Assembly: GCA_009377525.1 (NCBI GenBank)
Contig: WHTW01000003.1
Location: 1 to 64,000, forward strand
Reading direction: 5' to 3'
Length of the DNA stretch: 64,000 nucleotides
Source of the DNA: Rhodospirillales bacterium
GTDB lineage: Bacteria; Pseudomonadota; Alphaproteobacteria; Reyranellales; Reyranellaceae
Part shown: one piece after another, positions 1 through 8,643 of the stretch
How the letters are laid out: the number at the start of each line of letters is the position of its first letter
Position numbering within the stretch: the stretch's first letter is position 1
Notes under the pieces: generated by a model
Seen by the model: the letters and a program-made list of their open reading frames with translations, nothing else
The model's database searches: none
Told to the model about the DNA's origin: nothing
Program-made: the position numbers and the translations under genes

Positions 1-100
1 AGACAGAGAATCGAGCTTCTCTCTCCCTCGCAACTGAGATCTGTGAATACGACAGCTAGCGGGGGAGAGGAGGAAGAAAGTGGCAAGGCGCGAGTGGAAA

Positions 101-403
101 TCAGCGGATGGGGGCATGGACGGTGACGAGCTTGGTGCCGTCGGGGAAGGTCGCTTCGACCTGGATCTCCTCGATGATGTCGGCGACGCCTTCCATCACC
201 TGCTCGCGGCGCAGCACATGGGCGCCAGCCTGCATGAGATCGGCGACCGAGCGGCCGTCACGCGCGCCTTCGACGACGAAGTCGGTGATCAGCGCGATCG
301 CCTCGGGATGGTTGAGCTTCACGCCGCGCTCGAGGCGGCGCCGGGCCACGTTGGCCGCCATGGCGACCAGAAGCTTGTCCTTTTCACGCGGCGTCAGATT
401 CAT
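101..403 (-). CDS. ureA: urease subunit gamma
   Basis: This is the small structural subunit of nickel urease, which hydrolyses urea to ammonia and carbamate in the cytoplasm. The 100-residue product has the usual length of a free-standing UreA. It shows the family pattern throughout: an [12 protein letters not shown] start, the NHPEAIALI helix, and an ending rich in the [11 protein letters not shown] signature. It lies 57 bp downstream of ureD in the same direction. The rest of the operon (ureB, ureC and accessory genes) is expected beyond the left edge; the first 100 bases of the window hold no gene I can see and are probably the spacer to ureB. Confidence 0.97.
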   Translation of the reverse strand: MNLTPREKDKLLVAMAANVARRRLERGVKLNHPEAIALITDFVVEGARDGRSVADLMQAGAHVLRREQVMEGVADIIEEIQVEATFPDGTKLVTVHAPIR

Positions 404-460
404 CGACCGTTTCCCCCTACCGGCCCACCACCAAGTGAGCCCCGACTATAAAAGGCTGCA

Positions 461-1273
461 TCAAACATGCCAGACTCGTGGCAGCCGACGTCCGCGAAAA
501 TCGGTGAGAAAGCGGATGGCGGCGTGCCGCACCGCCGTCGCCTCGCCCAGCAGGCGGGCGACCATCACACCGTTAACCAGGGTCACACCGGCACGCACAT
601 CGCTGGCTTCGAGCAGCGCGCGCGCCTTCTCGAAAAGCGGCTGCGGCTCATCCCACGCGCCGATCACCGTGGCGAGCGCATTGGCCGCGCCGAAGCCCGC
701 ACCGGTCGGCGTCTGGCCTTCGACACGCAGCGTGTCGGTCCAGGCGAGCCGGCTGTTCCGTCGCACCGACCATGAATCGAGCAGCAGCCCCTTGGTGAAG
801 GTCTCGCCCGAGGCGGCGCGACCCAGCACGACCATCTCGCAGGCGAGCAGCGAGCCGCCCGGCTCGACCTCGGCCACGGTGCGGCGCTTCAACCGCGCGC
901 CCTCGAAGACGATGGTCTCCTGGGGCAGCCACTCCAGCGCCGCCCCCTCGGCGACGCGCACCGCGACATCGATGGCGCAATGACCGCCACCCTTGGCAGC
1001 CCGATAGATCTTCTCAGCGGCCTGGGTGGTCGCCACGGCCGTCGCGCCCGGCCCCACCTCGATCGCCATCTTGAGCGAATCGCCGTCGGTAACGCCGCCG
1101 GACGTGGTCAGATGCACGGCCTGTGGCGGTTCACCCGGCTCGGACCGAGGGAACAAAACCCGGCAGGGATCGCGTTGATAGAGGTCGCCGAGCCGCGTCC
1201 GGCCGTCCCGCAGGTCGAAGGCGACACGGCTTTCGCCGGAGGCGCGCTGCAGGCGGGTCGGGCTGGTGGTCAT
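461..1273 (-). CDS. ureD: urease accessory protein UreD (UreH)
   Basis: UreD is the scaffold that binds apo-urease and, with UreF and UreG, delivers nickel to the active site. The 270-residue product begins MTTSPTRLQRASG and carries the family's RVAFDLRDG-type start, the VHLTTSGGVTDGD segment, the WLPQETIVFEGARLKRRT stretch and a C-terminal LTDFRGRRLPRVWHV end. The reading frame is open far upstream, over greB, but that part is shadow coding; the ATG at 1273 fits the family start. It precedes ureA and is divergent from greB with only 30 bp between the two start codons, so its promoter must overlap greB coding sequence or the short gap. Confidence 0.95.
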   Translation of the reverse strand: MTTSPTRLQRASGESRVAFDLRDGRTRLGDLYQRDPCRVLFPRSEPGEPPQAVHLTTSGGVTDGDSLKMAIEVGPGATAVATTQAAEKIYRAAKGGGHCAIDVAVRVAEGAALEWLPQETIVFEGARLKRRTVAEVEPGGSLLACEMVVLGRAASGETFTKGLLLDSWSVRRNSRLAWTDTLRVEGQTPTGAGFGAANALATVIGAWDEPQPLFEKARALLEASDVRAGVTLVNGVMVARLLGEATAVRHAAIRFLTDFRGRRLPRVWHV

Positions 1274-1303
1274 AGGCCTGTCCTTGATAGAACAGGAGCC
1301 GAA

Positions 1304-1855
1304 ATGAGCAAGGCCTTCACCAAGGAAAGCGACGGCGAGGACGAGGACGACCTGCCCGACGAGATCGCGGGCCTGCCCGCCGGCGCCAAGAACTACATGA
1401 CCCCCCAGGGCTTCGAGCGCCTGCGCGAGGAGCTGATGACGCTCATGCGCAAGGAGCGGCCCGAGGTCGTGCAGGTCGTGTCGTGGGCCGCCGCCAACGG
1501 CGATCGCTCGGAGAACGGCGACTATCTCTATGGCAAGAAGCGTTTGCGCGAGATCGACCGGCGTATCCGTTTCCTCTCCAAGCGCCTGGAGCGCTCCGAG
1601 GTCGTCGACCCCGCCAAGCGGCCCAGGACCGATCAGGTCTTCTTCGGCGCCACCGTGACCTGCGCCAACGAGAAGGGCGAGGAACGCACCGTCAAGATCG
1701 TCGGCGTCGACGAGGTCGATCTGTCGAAGGGCCATGTGAGCTGGATCTCGCCCATCGCCCGCGCCGTCATGCGCGCACATGAAGGCGACGTCGTGAAGAT
1801 GCGCACGCCCGCCGGCGAGGAAGAGATCGAGATCGTGAAGGTCGAGTACGTCTGA
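1304..1855 (+). CDS. greB: transcription elongation factor GreB
   Basis: GreB rescues backtracked RNA polymerase by stimulating transcript cleavage through its coiled coil inserted in the secondary channel. The 183-residue product has an acidic N-terminal extension (ESDGEDEDDLPDE), then the coiled coil with the catalytic-type acidic tip in the NGDRSENGDYLYGKKR region, then the FKBP-like C-terminal domain ending SPIARAVMRAHEGDV and TPAGEEEIEI, which is the GreB rather than GreA form. The start at 1304 follows an AACAGGAG ribosome site at 1291. It reads away from ureD and stands alone. The acidic extension is longer than in enterobacterial GreB. Confidence 0.95.
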   Translation: MSKAFTKESDGEDEDDLPDEIAGLPAGAKNYMTPQGFERLREELMTLMRKERPEVVQVVSWAAANGDRSENGDYLYGKKRLREIDRRIRFLSKRLERSEVVDPAKRPRTDQVFFGATVTCANEKGEERTVKIVGVDEVDLSKGHVSWISPIARAVMRAHEGDVVKMRTPAGEEEIEIVKVEYV

Positions 1856-1946
1856 ACCGTTGAGCGGTGCGCAGCACATGTCGCCAGCATGCCTCAGGGC
1901 GCCGACAAAATCAATAACTTTGGTAGTATTAATATGACTTCAGTGT

Positions 1947-1974
1947 CGGTGCGCATGATAATTCTTGCGCACCG
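1947..1974. promoter_or_regulatory. perfect 9-bp inverted repeat in AT-rich spacer
   Basis: CGGTGCGCA at 1947-1955 is matched exactly by TGCGCACCG at 1966-1974 around an AT-rich 10-base loop (TGATAATTCT). It lies in the 267-bp gap between greB and the convergent GFA gene, in a patch (about 1905-1965) markedly richer in A and T than its surroundings. It may be a bidirectional terminator hairpin, although there is no following T-run, or an operator for an unseen transcript. No gene was found in this gap. Confidence 0.4.
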
Positions 1975-2122
1975 TATAGGGGGTGCGTTCCAGTGCCGGA
2001 TTCGTTTGTCGCGAGGCGCTTGCAGCCCGACGCCAAACGCAAGAATCAGGCACCGCCGTCAAAGGTCCGGCCGGCCGCGCGAATCCGCTCCATGCCAGCA
2101 CTGACAGCAACCGCGGAGACGG

Positions 2123-2524
2123 TCAGACGGGATGCTCGGCGAATTGCGGCAGGTCGTCGGTGATGGTGAACCACGGCGCCTTGGAGCCGACAAAGATGTG
2201 CCGGGACGGACGGATCGACGGATCGTCCAGGAGCGTGCCCATGGCGACGTGGACGAAGGCGCCGTCGCGGACGACGGAAAACAGCAGCGAGCCGCAGAGA
2301 CCGCAGTGCGTGTCGTTGGCCTTGTCGTCGCCGTAGATCATGAGGTTGTCCGCCCCCTGGGTGACGGCGAACTTCTCGCGCTCGATGCCGGCGAACGGCT
2401 TGAAGGCCGAACCCGTGGTGCGGCGACAGTTGGAGCAGTGGCAGTTCATGGCGTAGCCGAACGAATCGGCCACGGCATAGTGAATCGCGCCGCAGAAGCA
2501 TTTTCCGGCAAGCGTTTTTGGCAT
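2123..2524 (-). CDS. GFA family (Mss4-like) zinc protein
   Basis: This belongs to the family of glutathione-dependent formaldehyde-activating enzyme-like proteins, small cytoplasmic zinc folds whose substrate is usually unknown. The 133-residue product has the zinc-binding cysteines in order: CFCG near residue 9, CHCSNC near residue 28, and CGLCG near residue 75, followed by the FTITDDLPQF ending common to the family. The start at 2524 (MPKTLAGK) is preferred because a GAGAGGAG ribosome site precedes it; an upstream in-frame ATG would add ten unlikely residues. A fragment of a second copy of this gene lies at 8531-8600. Glutathione-formaldehyde activity is not implied by membership. Confidence 0.88.
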   Translation of the reverse strand: MPKTLAGKCFCGAIHYAVADSFGYAMNCHCSNCRRTTGSAFKPFAGIEREKFAVTQGADNLMIYGDDKANDTHCGLCGSLLFSVVRDGAFVHVAMGTLLDDPSIRPSRHIFVGSKAPWFTITDDLPQFAEHPV

Positions 2525-2626
2525 CGCCTCTCCTCTCGCGGGGTGCGCCGGCATTGCTGCCGGCGCTGGATTTGGCCTCGAGAAGTCTATCGACGTCGAG
2601 CGGGCTTCGCCCGCGGCCTGCGCAGA

Positions 2627-2947
2627 CTACGCCACCGCTTGCAACGACGGCCCATCGCCTCTGGCGCGGCGCAGTCGCGCGGCGTCACGGCGTACGCCGC
2701 CGAGGCTGCCGTAAACGGACAGGTAGTCCGCCGCCATGCGCTCGACGGTGAAGCGCTGTTCGAAGGCCGATCGCACCTTGGCGCGGTCGAGCATCGCCAG
2801 CCGCTTGACCGCAGCCGCTGCCCGCATCTCGTCGTCGACGATGAAACCGGTGACGCCGTCGTCGATGACCTCGGGCACCGAACCGCAGTTCCAAACGATG
2901 ACCGGCATGCCGCAGGCCATGGCGTCGACGGACGAGTTCCTCGGTCA
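2627..2947 (-). pseudogene. C-terminal remnant of a GT4 glycosyltransferase
   Basis: About 105 codons match only the end of a GT-B family 4 glycosyltransferase: AMACGMPVI followed by the donor-binding PEVIDDGVTGFIV element and a C-terminal helix. A TGA stop sits in frame just upstream of the conserved part (near 2950), and no N-terminal acceptor domain is present in any frame before the response regulator. A full-length enzyme would need roughly 250 more residues. It is a decayed or truncated gene and should not be expected to be active. Its original substrate cannot be inferred. Confidence 0.8.
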
Positions 2948-3006
2948 GATACGAAACGATCCGTCATCGGCAAGACCTCCTCGACTGAGCGAAGCATCGA
3001 CAATGA

Positions 3007-3039
3007 GGGGCGGCCGCTGCGACGGGACACGGCGGCCCC
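3007..3039 (-). terminator. putative terminator hairpin after the response regulator
   Basis: Read on the minus strand, GGGGC and GCCG pair with CGGC and GCCCC around one mismatch, giving a GC-rich stem 9-41 bp past the regulator's stop. There is no clear U-tract, so it is a weak candidate. Confidence 0.3.
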
Positions 3040-3047
3040 TTACGGCG

Positions 3048-3614
3048 TTAGAGTGGCGGATAGACCCTCGTCCACGGCACGACCGATCCGCCGGCCGGCC
3101 AGCGCTTGTCGTTGGCCACCTCGCGCGGCCTGGCCATCGCCTTCTCGACGGCGGCGATCAGGATCTCCCGGGTGAAGGGCTTCTCGACGACCGGCCTCTG
3201 CCTGTGCCGGCACGGCACCGGCCCGAGCACCCCGGTCGTGAGATAGACGAAGGGCACATCGGCAAAGGCCAGCAGATCGGCGATGGGCAGCGGTGCGCGC
3301 CGGTCGATGTCGAGATCGAGGATGGCGCAATCGATGTCGCCGCGCTGGATCATGCGCTGGATCTCGGACACCGTAGTCGCCGGACCGACGACGCGATAGC
3401 CCGCCTCGTGCAGCAGACGCTGCAGGTCGAGCGCCATGATGGCATCGTCGACGACCATCAGCACCTTGCCCTGCGGCAGGTCGAGAGTGGCGAGCGACGG
3501 CGGCGAAAACCACACGCCCTGAGCCATGGGCCGCGGTTCGAAGCGTTCGTTGTACTCTGGGAGCCGCAGGTTCCACGAATCGCCAAGCGTGGAAGCGGCT
3601 GACGTTGTCGTCAT
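3048..3614 (-). CDS. CheY-like receiver-domain response regulator
   Basis: A cytoplasmic phosphoacceptor protein of 188 residues with one receiver domain (about residues 50-165) and no output domain. The acidic pair is D56/D57, the likely phosphorylated aspartate is D100 (CAILDLDID), the switch threonine is T126 or T127, and the conserved lysine is K145 in EKPF. The first 48 residues are a tail without recognisable fold. It starts 38 bp after hsp20 with a strong AGGAGGT ribosome site, so the two are probably one transcript linking a two-component signal to protein-folding stress. No histidine kinase is nearby. Confidence 0.9.
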   Translation of the reverse strand: MTTTSAASTLGDSWNLRLPEYNERFEPRPMAQGVWFSPPSLATLDLPQGKVLMVVDDAIMALDLQRLLHEAGYRVVGPATTVSEIQRMIQRGDIDCAILDLDIDRRAPLPIADLLAFADVPFVYLTTGVLGPVPCRHRQRPVVEKPFTREILIAAVEKAMARPREVANDKRWPAGGSVVPWTRVYPPL

Positions 3615-3651
3615 ACCTTACCTCCTGTTGGAAAAGCGTTGGTGGGACAGT

Positions 3652-4105
3652 TACTGCTGGGTGATCGTGCGCGGCGTCGCCCGCGCCTCGATGCGGATCG
3701 GCCGCGGCTTCTTCTCCTCGGGCAATTCGCGCTGCAGGTCGATGGTCAGCAGGCCGTTGGAGAGCTTGGCCGCCGTCACGCGGACGTGGTCGGCCAGCTG
3801 GAAGCGGCGCTCGAAGTCGCGCGCGCCGATGCCGCGATAGAGGTACCGGTTCCCTCGTGGCGGTCGGGATGGCCCTTGCCGGTGACCAGGAGTTCGTCCT
3901 CCTTCTGGGTGACGTTGAGCTCGGCCTCGGTGAAGCCTGCCACGGCCATGACGATGCGCCAGGCATCATCGGCCGTCTTCTCGATATTGCAGGGCGGGTA
4001 GCCGCCATGAGCAGGCTGGTCGGCCATCGAATCGAGCATGTCGAAGATACGGTCGAACCCGACCGTGGCCCGATAGAAGGGAGCAAAATCGACGTCGGTA
4101 CGCAT
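3652..4105 (-). pseudogene. small heat-shock protein (Hsp20/IbpA type), frameshifted
   Basis: Hsp20 proteins are ATP-independent holdases that bind unfolding proteins. Reading from 4105 gives MRTDVDFAPFYRATVGFDRIF and the start of the alpha-crystallin domain up to RHEG. The rest of the domain ([19 protein letters not shown], then [16 protein letters not shown] and a C-terminal tail) continues in another frame down to the TAA at 3652. The frame breaks at 3846-3853, where one base appears to be missing in GGAACCGG; family sequences need GNRYLYRGI here. The ATG at 4105 has an AGGAGG site six bases upstream. This is either a sequencing error or a recent inactivation. It precedes the receiver-domain gene. 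Confidence 0.85.
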
Positions 4106-4244
4106 TGTCATCCTCCTCATGAGCGATGGGTTTGCGACCAGCCCCCCGCAGGGCGGCCGGCCTTGCGCTGTCGGAGACTGCGATTCGGAACGAAGCACTC
4201 TGCCAAGCCCAGCTATATTGCGGCGATGGACCGCCCAAACCAAT

Positions 4245-4259
4245 TGCGAATCATTCGCA
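4245..4259. promoter_or_regulatory. Fur-box-like palindrome upstream of the ECF sigma gene
   Basis: TGCGAATCATTCGCA is a perfect 7-1-7 inverted repeat. It matches 10 of the 14 arm positions of the classical 7-1-7 Fur model (TGATAATnATTATCA). It lies 41 bp before the start of the FecI-like sigma factor, in the 194-bp divergent gap with hsp20. Its position suits iron repression of the sigma/FecR/TonB-receptor set. Confidence 0.65.
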
Positions 4260-4299
4260 TCTACCTTAGGATGAAAGGTCCATCCGTGAAGGGCATCCG

Positions 4300-4794
4300 T
4301 TGCGGCAAGGCGATTTCACCCTCGAGATCTATCTCGCGCATCGCGGTGCCCTGGTGAACTACGCCAGCGCGATCACGGGTGATCACGGCCGCGCCGAGGA
4401 CGTGGTGCAGGAGGCCTTCCTGCGATACCGGACGGCATCGGCCAACCGCCGGGTCGACGAGCCGGTGGGCTACCTCTATCGCGTCGTGCGCAACCTCGCG
4501 CTCGATCTCCGTCGCCGGCTGACCCTGGAAGGTCGTCATGTCGTCGACCTCGATCGCACCGTCGTCGAGGTCGAGGACACGGCATCCACGGAAGCGACCC
4601 TCATGGCGCGCGAGGATCTGCGCAACGTCCTGGCGGCGTTGAACGAACTGCCCGAACGCACGCGCATTGCGCTGGAAATGCATCGGTTCGGCGGCTGCAA
4701 GCTCAAGGATATCGCCGCTCGCCTGGGCGTTTCGATCTCGTTCGCCCAGGCTCTGGTCAAGGAAGGCCTCAAGCACTGCCAGCGCAAGCTCTGA
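4300..4794 (+). CDS. FecI-like ECF RNA polymerase sigma factor
   Basis: An extracytoplasmic-function sigma factor of 164 residues that directs RNA polymerase to iron-uptake genes when activated by its FecR partner. Region 2 covers about residues 10-75 (GRAEDVVQEAFLRY, VGYLYRVVRNLALDL) and region 4 about 110-160 (LNELPERTRIALEMHRFGG, LKDIAARLGVS). The start is a TTG at 4300 with GAAGGG six bases before it; no ATG or GTG lies in frame close by. It is followed by a FecR-type regulator and a TonB receptor with an N-terminal signalling domain, the standard cell-surface signalling arrangement. A Fur-box-like site precedes it. Confidence 0.93.
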   Translation: MRQGDFTLEIYLAHRGALVNYASAITGDHGRAEDVVQEAFLRYRTASANRRVDEPVGYLYRVVRNLALDLRRRLTLEGRHVVDLDRTVVEVEDTASTEATLMAREDLRNVLAALNELPERTRIALEMHRFGGCKLKDIAARLGVSISFAQALVKEGLKHCQRKL

Positions 4795-4921
4795 CCGTGG
4801 AATTCGTTGCACGCGCAGGAAAACCACCCTCCCCGCTCGTCTATTACCTGGTACCTGGCGTGACGCGGCAACGTCCGACGAGGGGGCCTTCGCTCCCTTC
4901 GGACGTCGACAAGGCAGAGGC

Positions 4922-5917
4922 ATGGCAGTTTCTCCCACCCCGCGACAGGCGGACCGTGACCAGATCGACGACGAAGCCGCGGAGTGGCTTCTGCTGATCT
5001 CGGAAGCGCCGAAGGACGCCGACCTCCAGGTGCGCCTGCAGGCCTGGTGCTCGCGCAGCGATCTCCATCGCGAGGTCTGGGAGCGGACCCTGCGAACCTA
5101 CCGGCTGATCGGCGAGACGCCGGCCCTCCACCGTACGCACTGGCAGCCCCATGCCGTGGCTGCTGTGCCGCCTGCGACTGCCGTCCGGCGGACATCCCGG
5201 CGGCGGTTGATCGCCGGCGGAGCCGCGCTTGCCGCCGTCGCCGCGGGCGTCGTGGCCATGGCTCCGGCCATGCTGCTGCACCTGCATGCCGCTCATGTCA
5301 CCTCGACGGCCGAGCTGCGCGTACTCACGCTCGATGACGGCAGCCGTGTCCACCTGGGACCGGAAAGCGCCCTCGACGTTGCCTACTCCGACAGCGAGCG
5401 GCGCGTGCGGCTGCTCGCCGGCCGGGCTTTCTTCGACGTGACGCCCAATACCGCGCGGCCGTTTCGCGTCGTCGCGGGCGAAGTCACGACCACGGTGCTC
5501 GGCACGGCATTCGAGGTCTCGCACGAGCAGGACGTCACGACGGTGGCGGTCCGCCACGGACATGTGCGCGTCGACGACAAACGACTTCCGTCCTCGCGCG
5601 ATCTTCGGGATGGCGAGACGCTTCGCGTGGCTGCCCGCGGCGTTGTGCAGGCGGGCACGGTTCCGGCCGACGACGTGGGCGACTGGACGCGCGGCCAGGT
5701 CGTAGCGCGAAACAAGTCTATCGCCGATATCGTCGCCATGCTGCGCCCCTACTATGACGGCCTGATCGTCGTGCAGGACGACGCGTTCTCTCGCATCGAG
5801 GTGAGCGGCATCTACGACCTGCTCGACCCCGTCGGCACGTTGCGAAGCCTGGCCTCGCTTCATGGCGCCACGATGCGCCAGATCTCGCCCTGGCTGCTGG
5901 TCGTGACCAGCCGCTGA
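4922..5917 (+). CDS. FecR-type sigma regulator
   Basis: FecR proteins sit in the inner membrane, hold the sigma factor, and receive the signal from the periplasmic domain of the TonB receptor. The 331-residue product has an N-terminal cytoplasmic segment with the WLLLISEAP/LQAWCSRSDLHREVWERT pattern (about 15-65), one membrane helix near 95-120, the FecR periplasmic domain (LTLDDGSRVHLGPESAL, GRAFFDVTPNTARPFRVV, VLGTAFEV) and a C-terminal secretin/TonB short-N-like part (IADIVAMLRPYYDGLIVV). The start at 4922 follows GGCAGAGG; the frame extends upstream into the sigma gene but is not coding there. There is a 127-bp gap after the sigma gene. Confidence 0.92.
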   Translation: MAVSPTPRQADRDQIDDEAAEWLLLISEAPKDADLQVRLQAWCSRSDLHREVWERTLRTYRLIGETPALHRTHWQPHAVAAVPPATAVRRTSRRRLIAGGAALAAVAAGVVAMAPAMLLHLHAAHVTSTAELRVLTLDDGSRVHLGPESALDVAYSDSERRVRLLAGRAFFDVTPNTARPFRVVAGEVTTTVLGTAFEVSHEQDVTTVAVRHGHVRVDDKRLPSSRDLRDGETLRVAARGVVQAGTVPADDVGDWTRGQVVARNKSIADIVAMLRPYYDGLIVVQDDAFSRIEVSGIYDLLDPVGTLRSLASLHGATMRQISPWLLVVTSR

Positions 5918-6109
5918 GTCTCTCTCGCCCTCGCTTCGGCAAAAAACTTCGATCCGGCTCAGGAAAAGCCGCCAGCCCATCCGTCAGTTGTGGGACGCGT
6001 TGCGCATGCGAGGCAATCGCAGGGGCTGCGTCATGGGGCGGGTCGGGGAGTGGTGTGATGACGGGGAGAAAGAATAAGGACGACGCGCGGCCTCAGACTC
6101 GCCGGGATC

Positions 6110-8521
6110 GTGATCGTGGCCAGCTTGACGGCCCTGCCTTCCATGAGGACGCCGTGGGCGCAGGAGCCGACGGCTCCCTCACAGCTCTCGCAAATGGGAG
6201 AACGCGACTTCGACATTCCGACGCAAGGCCTCAGCGAAGCGCTGATCCTGTTCGGCCGGCAATCGGGCCTGCAGGTCTCGGTCGAGGTGAACGTCGTTCG
6301 CGCCGCCCGCAGCCCTGGCGTCAAGGGTCGCATGACCAGCGAACAGGCGCTCGCCGCCCTGCTGTCCGGCACGGGGCTCGTCTATCGGGTCAGCGGATCG
6401 ATGGTCGCCGTGGAGAGCCCGCAGTCGCGGGCAACGGGCACGATCCAGCTCGATCCGGTACAGGTCCAGGGTTATCCGGTGCCACGGCAGGCCATGATCG
6501 ACAACCTGCCCCCGCCCTATGCCGGCGGCCAGGTCGGAACGGGCAGCCAGCTCGGCCTGCTGGGCAACCGCGGCGTGATGGACACGCCGTTCAACCAGAC
6601 CAGCTACACCGCCAAGAAGGCGCAGGACCAGCAGGCCACGACCATCCGCGACGTGCTGCTGGATGATCCGTCCGTGCGGCAGGCCCGAGTCGATGGGGGC
6701 GCCATCGACGATTCCGTCTTCATCCGCGGCTTCCAGGTCAGCCCGTCCGCCTATAGCTACGGCGGCGTCTACGGCATGCTGCCGATCCTCTCGCCGATGA
6801 TGGAGCTGGCCGAGCGGGTCGAGGTGCTGAAGGGCCCCAGCGTCATGTTGAACGGCATGCCGCCCTTCGGTTCGATCGGCGGCACCGTCAACATCGTGCC
6901 CAAGCGCGCGCCTGACGAAGATCTGAACCAGGTGACGGCGACCTACATCTCGCCCGGCCAGGTCGGCGGCCATGTCGACGCCGCCCGGCGCTTCGGCGAC
7001 GACAGGCAGTTCGGCGTACGCGCCAACGGCGTCTTCAGGTCCGGCCAGACCGAGGTGTCATACAACAGCGACCAGCGCGCGCTTGCCGTGCTGGGTCTCG
7101 ATTTCCGCGGCGAGCGCGTGCGGCTCGCCGCCGATCTCGGTTACCAGTACCAGTACATCGGCGGACTCGTCGGCTATCTCGGCGTCGCCAACAACATTCC
7201 CGTGCCCTGGGCGCCGGATGCCCGCACGAACCAGGGGCAGCCGTGGAACTTCCAGGACCGCAAGGACGCCTTCGGCGTCATCCGCGGCGAGTTCGACATC
7301 ACGGAGCGCATCACCGCCTATGCCGCCTTCGGTGCCCACGACTATCGAATGGCGGGCATGTACACGTTCGGCAACACCGTCACCAATTTCAACGGCGGCG
7401 CCACCGCCTTCGCACCGTTCGCCATCAGCCAATACAACTCGTACCTGACCGGCCAGGCCGGCTTGCGTGCGCTCGTCGATACCGGTCCGATCGGCCACGA
7501 GTTCGCGGTCAACGCCTCGACCGTGCAGCTCGATAGCGGAACCGTAAACGTCTTCGGCACCGCCTTCGCCACGAACATCTACGGTCCGACGCTGATGCCT
7601 CAGCCCAACCTTGCGACCCCGCCGTGGACCAGGACAGCGACCCAAGGCCTGTCCAGCCTGGCGATTGCCGACACCCTGTCGGCCGCGGACAAGCGGATCC
7701 AGCTCACGGCCGGCGTGCGGCTGCAGCAGGTCACGGCTGCCAACTACAATCCCACGACTGGCGCACAGACGTCCTACTACGACCAAAGCGCGACAAGTCC
7801 ATCGGTGGCGCTGGTGTTCAAGCCCTGGGAAAACGTCTCCGTCTACGGCAACTGGATCCAGGGCCTGCAGCAGGGCATCATCGTCCCCGCCAACTTCACC
7901 AACGCCGGCGAGGTGTTCCCGCCGTTCAAGTCGACGCAGTACGAAGTCGGCGTGAAGGTCGACTGGGGCAAGTTCACCACCACGGCCAGCCTCTTCCAGA
8001 TCTCCCAGCCCAGCGTGCTGACCAACACGGCGAACAACACGCAGTTCCTGGGCGGCGAGCAGCGCAACCAAGGACTCGAGCTCGAGGTCTTCGGCGAACC
8101 GCTGCCCGGCGTCCGCGTGCTGGGCGGCATGATGTTCCTCAATCCAATCCTCACCAAGACCCAGGCCGGGGCGACCGACGGCTGGATCGCGCCGTTCTCG
8201 CCGCTCTTCAACCTCAACCTCTCAGGCGAATGGGACCTGCCGTTCGTGCGCGGCCTGACCGCGGTCGGCCGTGTCCTCTACACCAGCTCGCAGTACATCG
8301 ACACGACCTGGCCGCGGCGCAGCCTGCCCGACTGGACGCGGTTCGACGTCGGCCTGCGCTATGCGTTCGATAATCCCGGGGCAAAGGGCAAGCTTCTCGT
8401 GGCGCGGCTCAATGTCGAGAACGTGCTCGACACCGACTATTGGGCCGGCGGCGTCAATGCGACGGCGCTGTTCCTCGGCCAGCCGCGGACGTTCCGCCTG
8501 TCGCTGACCGCGGATTTCTGA
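6110..8521 (+). CDS. TonB-dependent siderophore receptor with N-terminal signalling domain
   Basis: An outer-membrane receptor of the FpvA/FcuA type that imports a ferric siderophore using TonB energy and signals to FecR. The 803 residues contain an STN domain (DIPTQGLSEALILFGRQSGLQ, about 34-85), a plug domain (about 165-285, with VEVLKGPSVMLNG and GSIGGTVNIVPKR) and a 22-strand barrel ending FRLSLTADF with the terminal aromatic. The start is uncertain: a GTG at 6110 gives a short signal sequence lacking basic residues. An ATG at 6058 lies in another frame whose early part (MTGRKNK) would suit, so a frameshift near 6070-6090 is possible. The ligand cannot be told from sequence. Confidence 0.9.
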   Translation: MIVASLTALPSMRTPWAQEPTAPSQLSQMGERDFDIPTQGLSEALILFGRQSGLQVSVEVNVVRAARSPGVKGRMTSEQALAALLSGTGLVYRVSGSMVAVESPQSRATGTIQLDPVQVQGYPVPRQAMIDNLPPPYAGGQVGTGSQLGLLGNRGVMDTPFNQTSYTAKKAQDQQATTIRDVLLDDPSVRQARVDGGAIDDSVFIRGFQVSPSAYSYGGVYGMLPILSPMMELAERVEVLKGPSVMLNGMPPFGSIGGTVNIVPKRAPDEDLNQVTATYISPGQVGGHVDAARRFGDDRQFGVRANGVFRSGQTEVSYNSDQRALAVLGLDFRGERVRLAADLGYQYQYIGGLVGYLGVANNIPVPWAPDARTNQGQPWNFQDRKDAFGVIRGEFDITERITAYAAFGAHDYRMAGMYTFGNTVTNFNGGATAFAPFAISQYNSYLTGQAGLRALVDTGPIGHEFAVNASTVQLDSGTVNVFGTAFATNIYGPTLMPQPNLATPPWTRTATQGLSSLAIADTLSAADKRIQLTAGVRLQQVTAANYNPTTGAQTSYYDQSATSPSVALVFKPWENVSVYGNWIQGLQQGIIVPANFTNAGEVFPPFKSTQYEVGVKVDWGKFTTTASLFQISQPSVLTNTANNTQFLGGEQRNQGLELEVFGEPLPGVRVLGGMMFLNPILTKTQAGATDGWIAPFSPLFNLNLSGEWDLPFVRGLTAVGRVLYTSSQYIDTTWPRRSLPDWTRFDVGLRYAFDNPGAKGKLLVARLNVENVLDTDYWAGGVNATALFLGQPRTFRLSLTADF

Positions 8522-8530
8522 GGCGCCGGC

Positions 8531-8600
8531 CTACGTCGAAGATGCCTCGTGTTGTGGCAGGTCGTCGGCGATGGTGAACCATGACGCCGAGTACTTTGGG
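8531..8600 (-). pseudogene. terminal fragment of a second GFA-family gene
   Basis: About 22 codons ending at 8531 read WFTIADDLPQHE, closely matching the WFTITDDLPQF end of the intact GFA gene at 2123-2524, also at the DNA level. Nothing of the zinc-binding part remains; the DNA upstream belongs to the hydrolase-nuclease gene. Confidence 0.6.
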
Positions 8601-8643
8601 GACGCTAAACTAGCGGGCCGCCACCAATCGTCTCCGCAACCGC

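Noticed and set aside
108-983. Long plus-strand open frame over ureA and ureD
   Set aside because: It is a GC-rich shadow of two well-matched urease genes and resembles no family.
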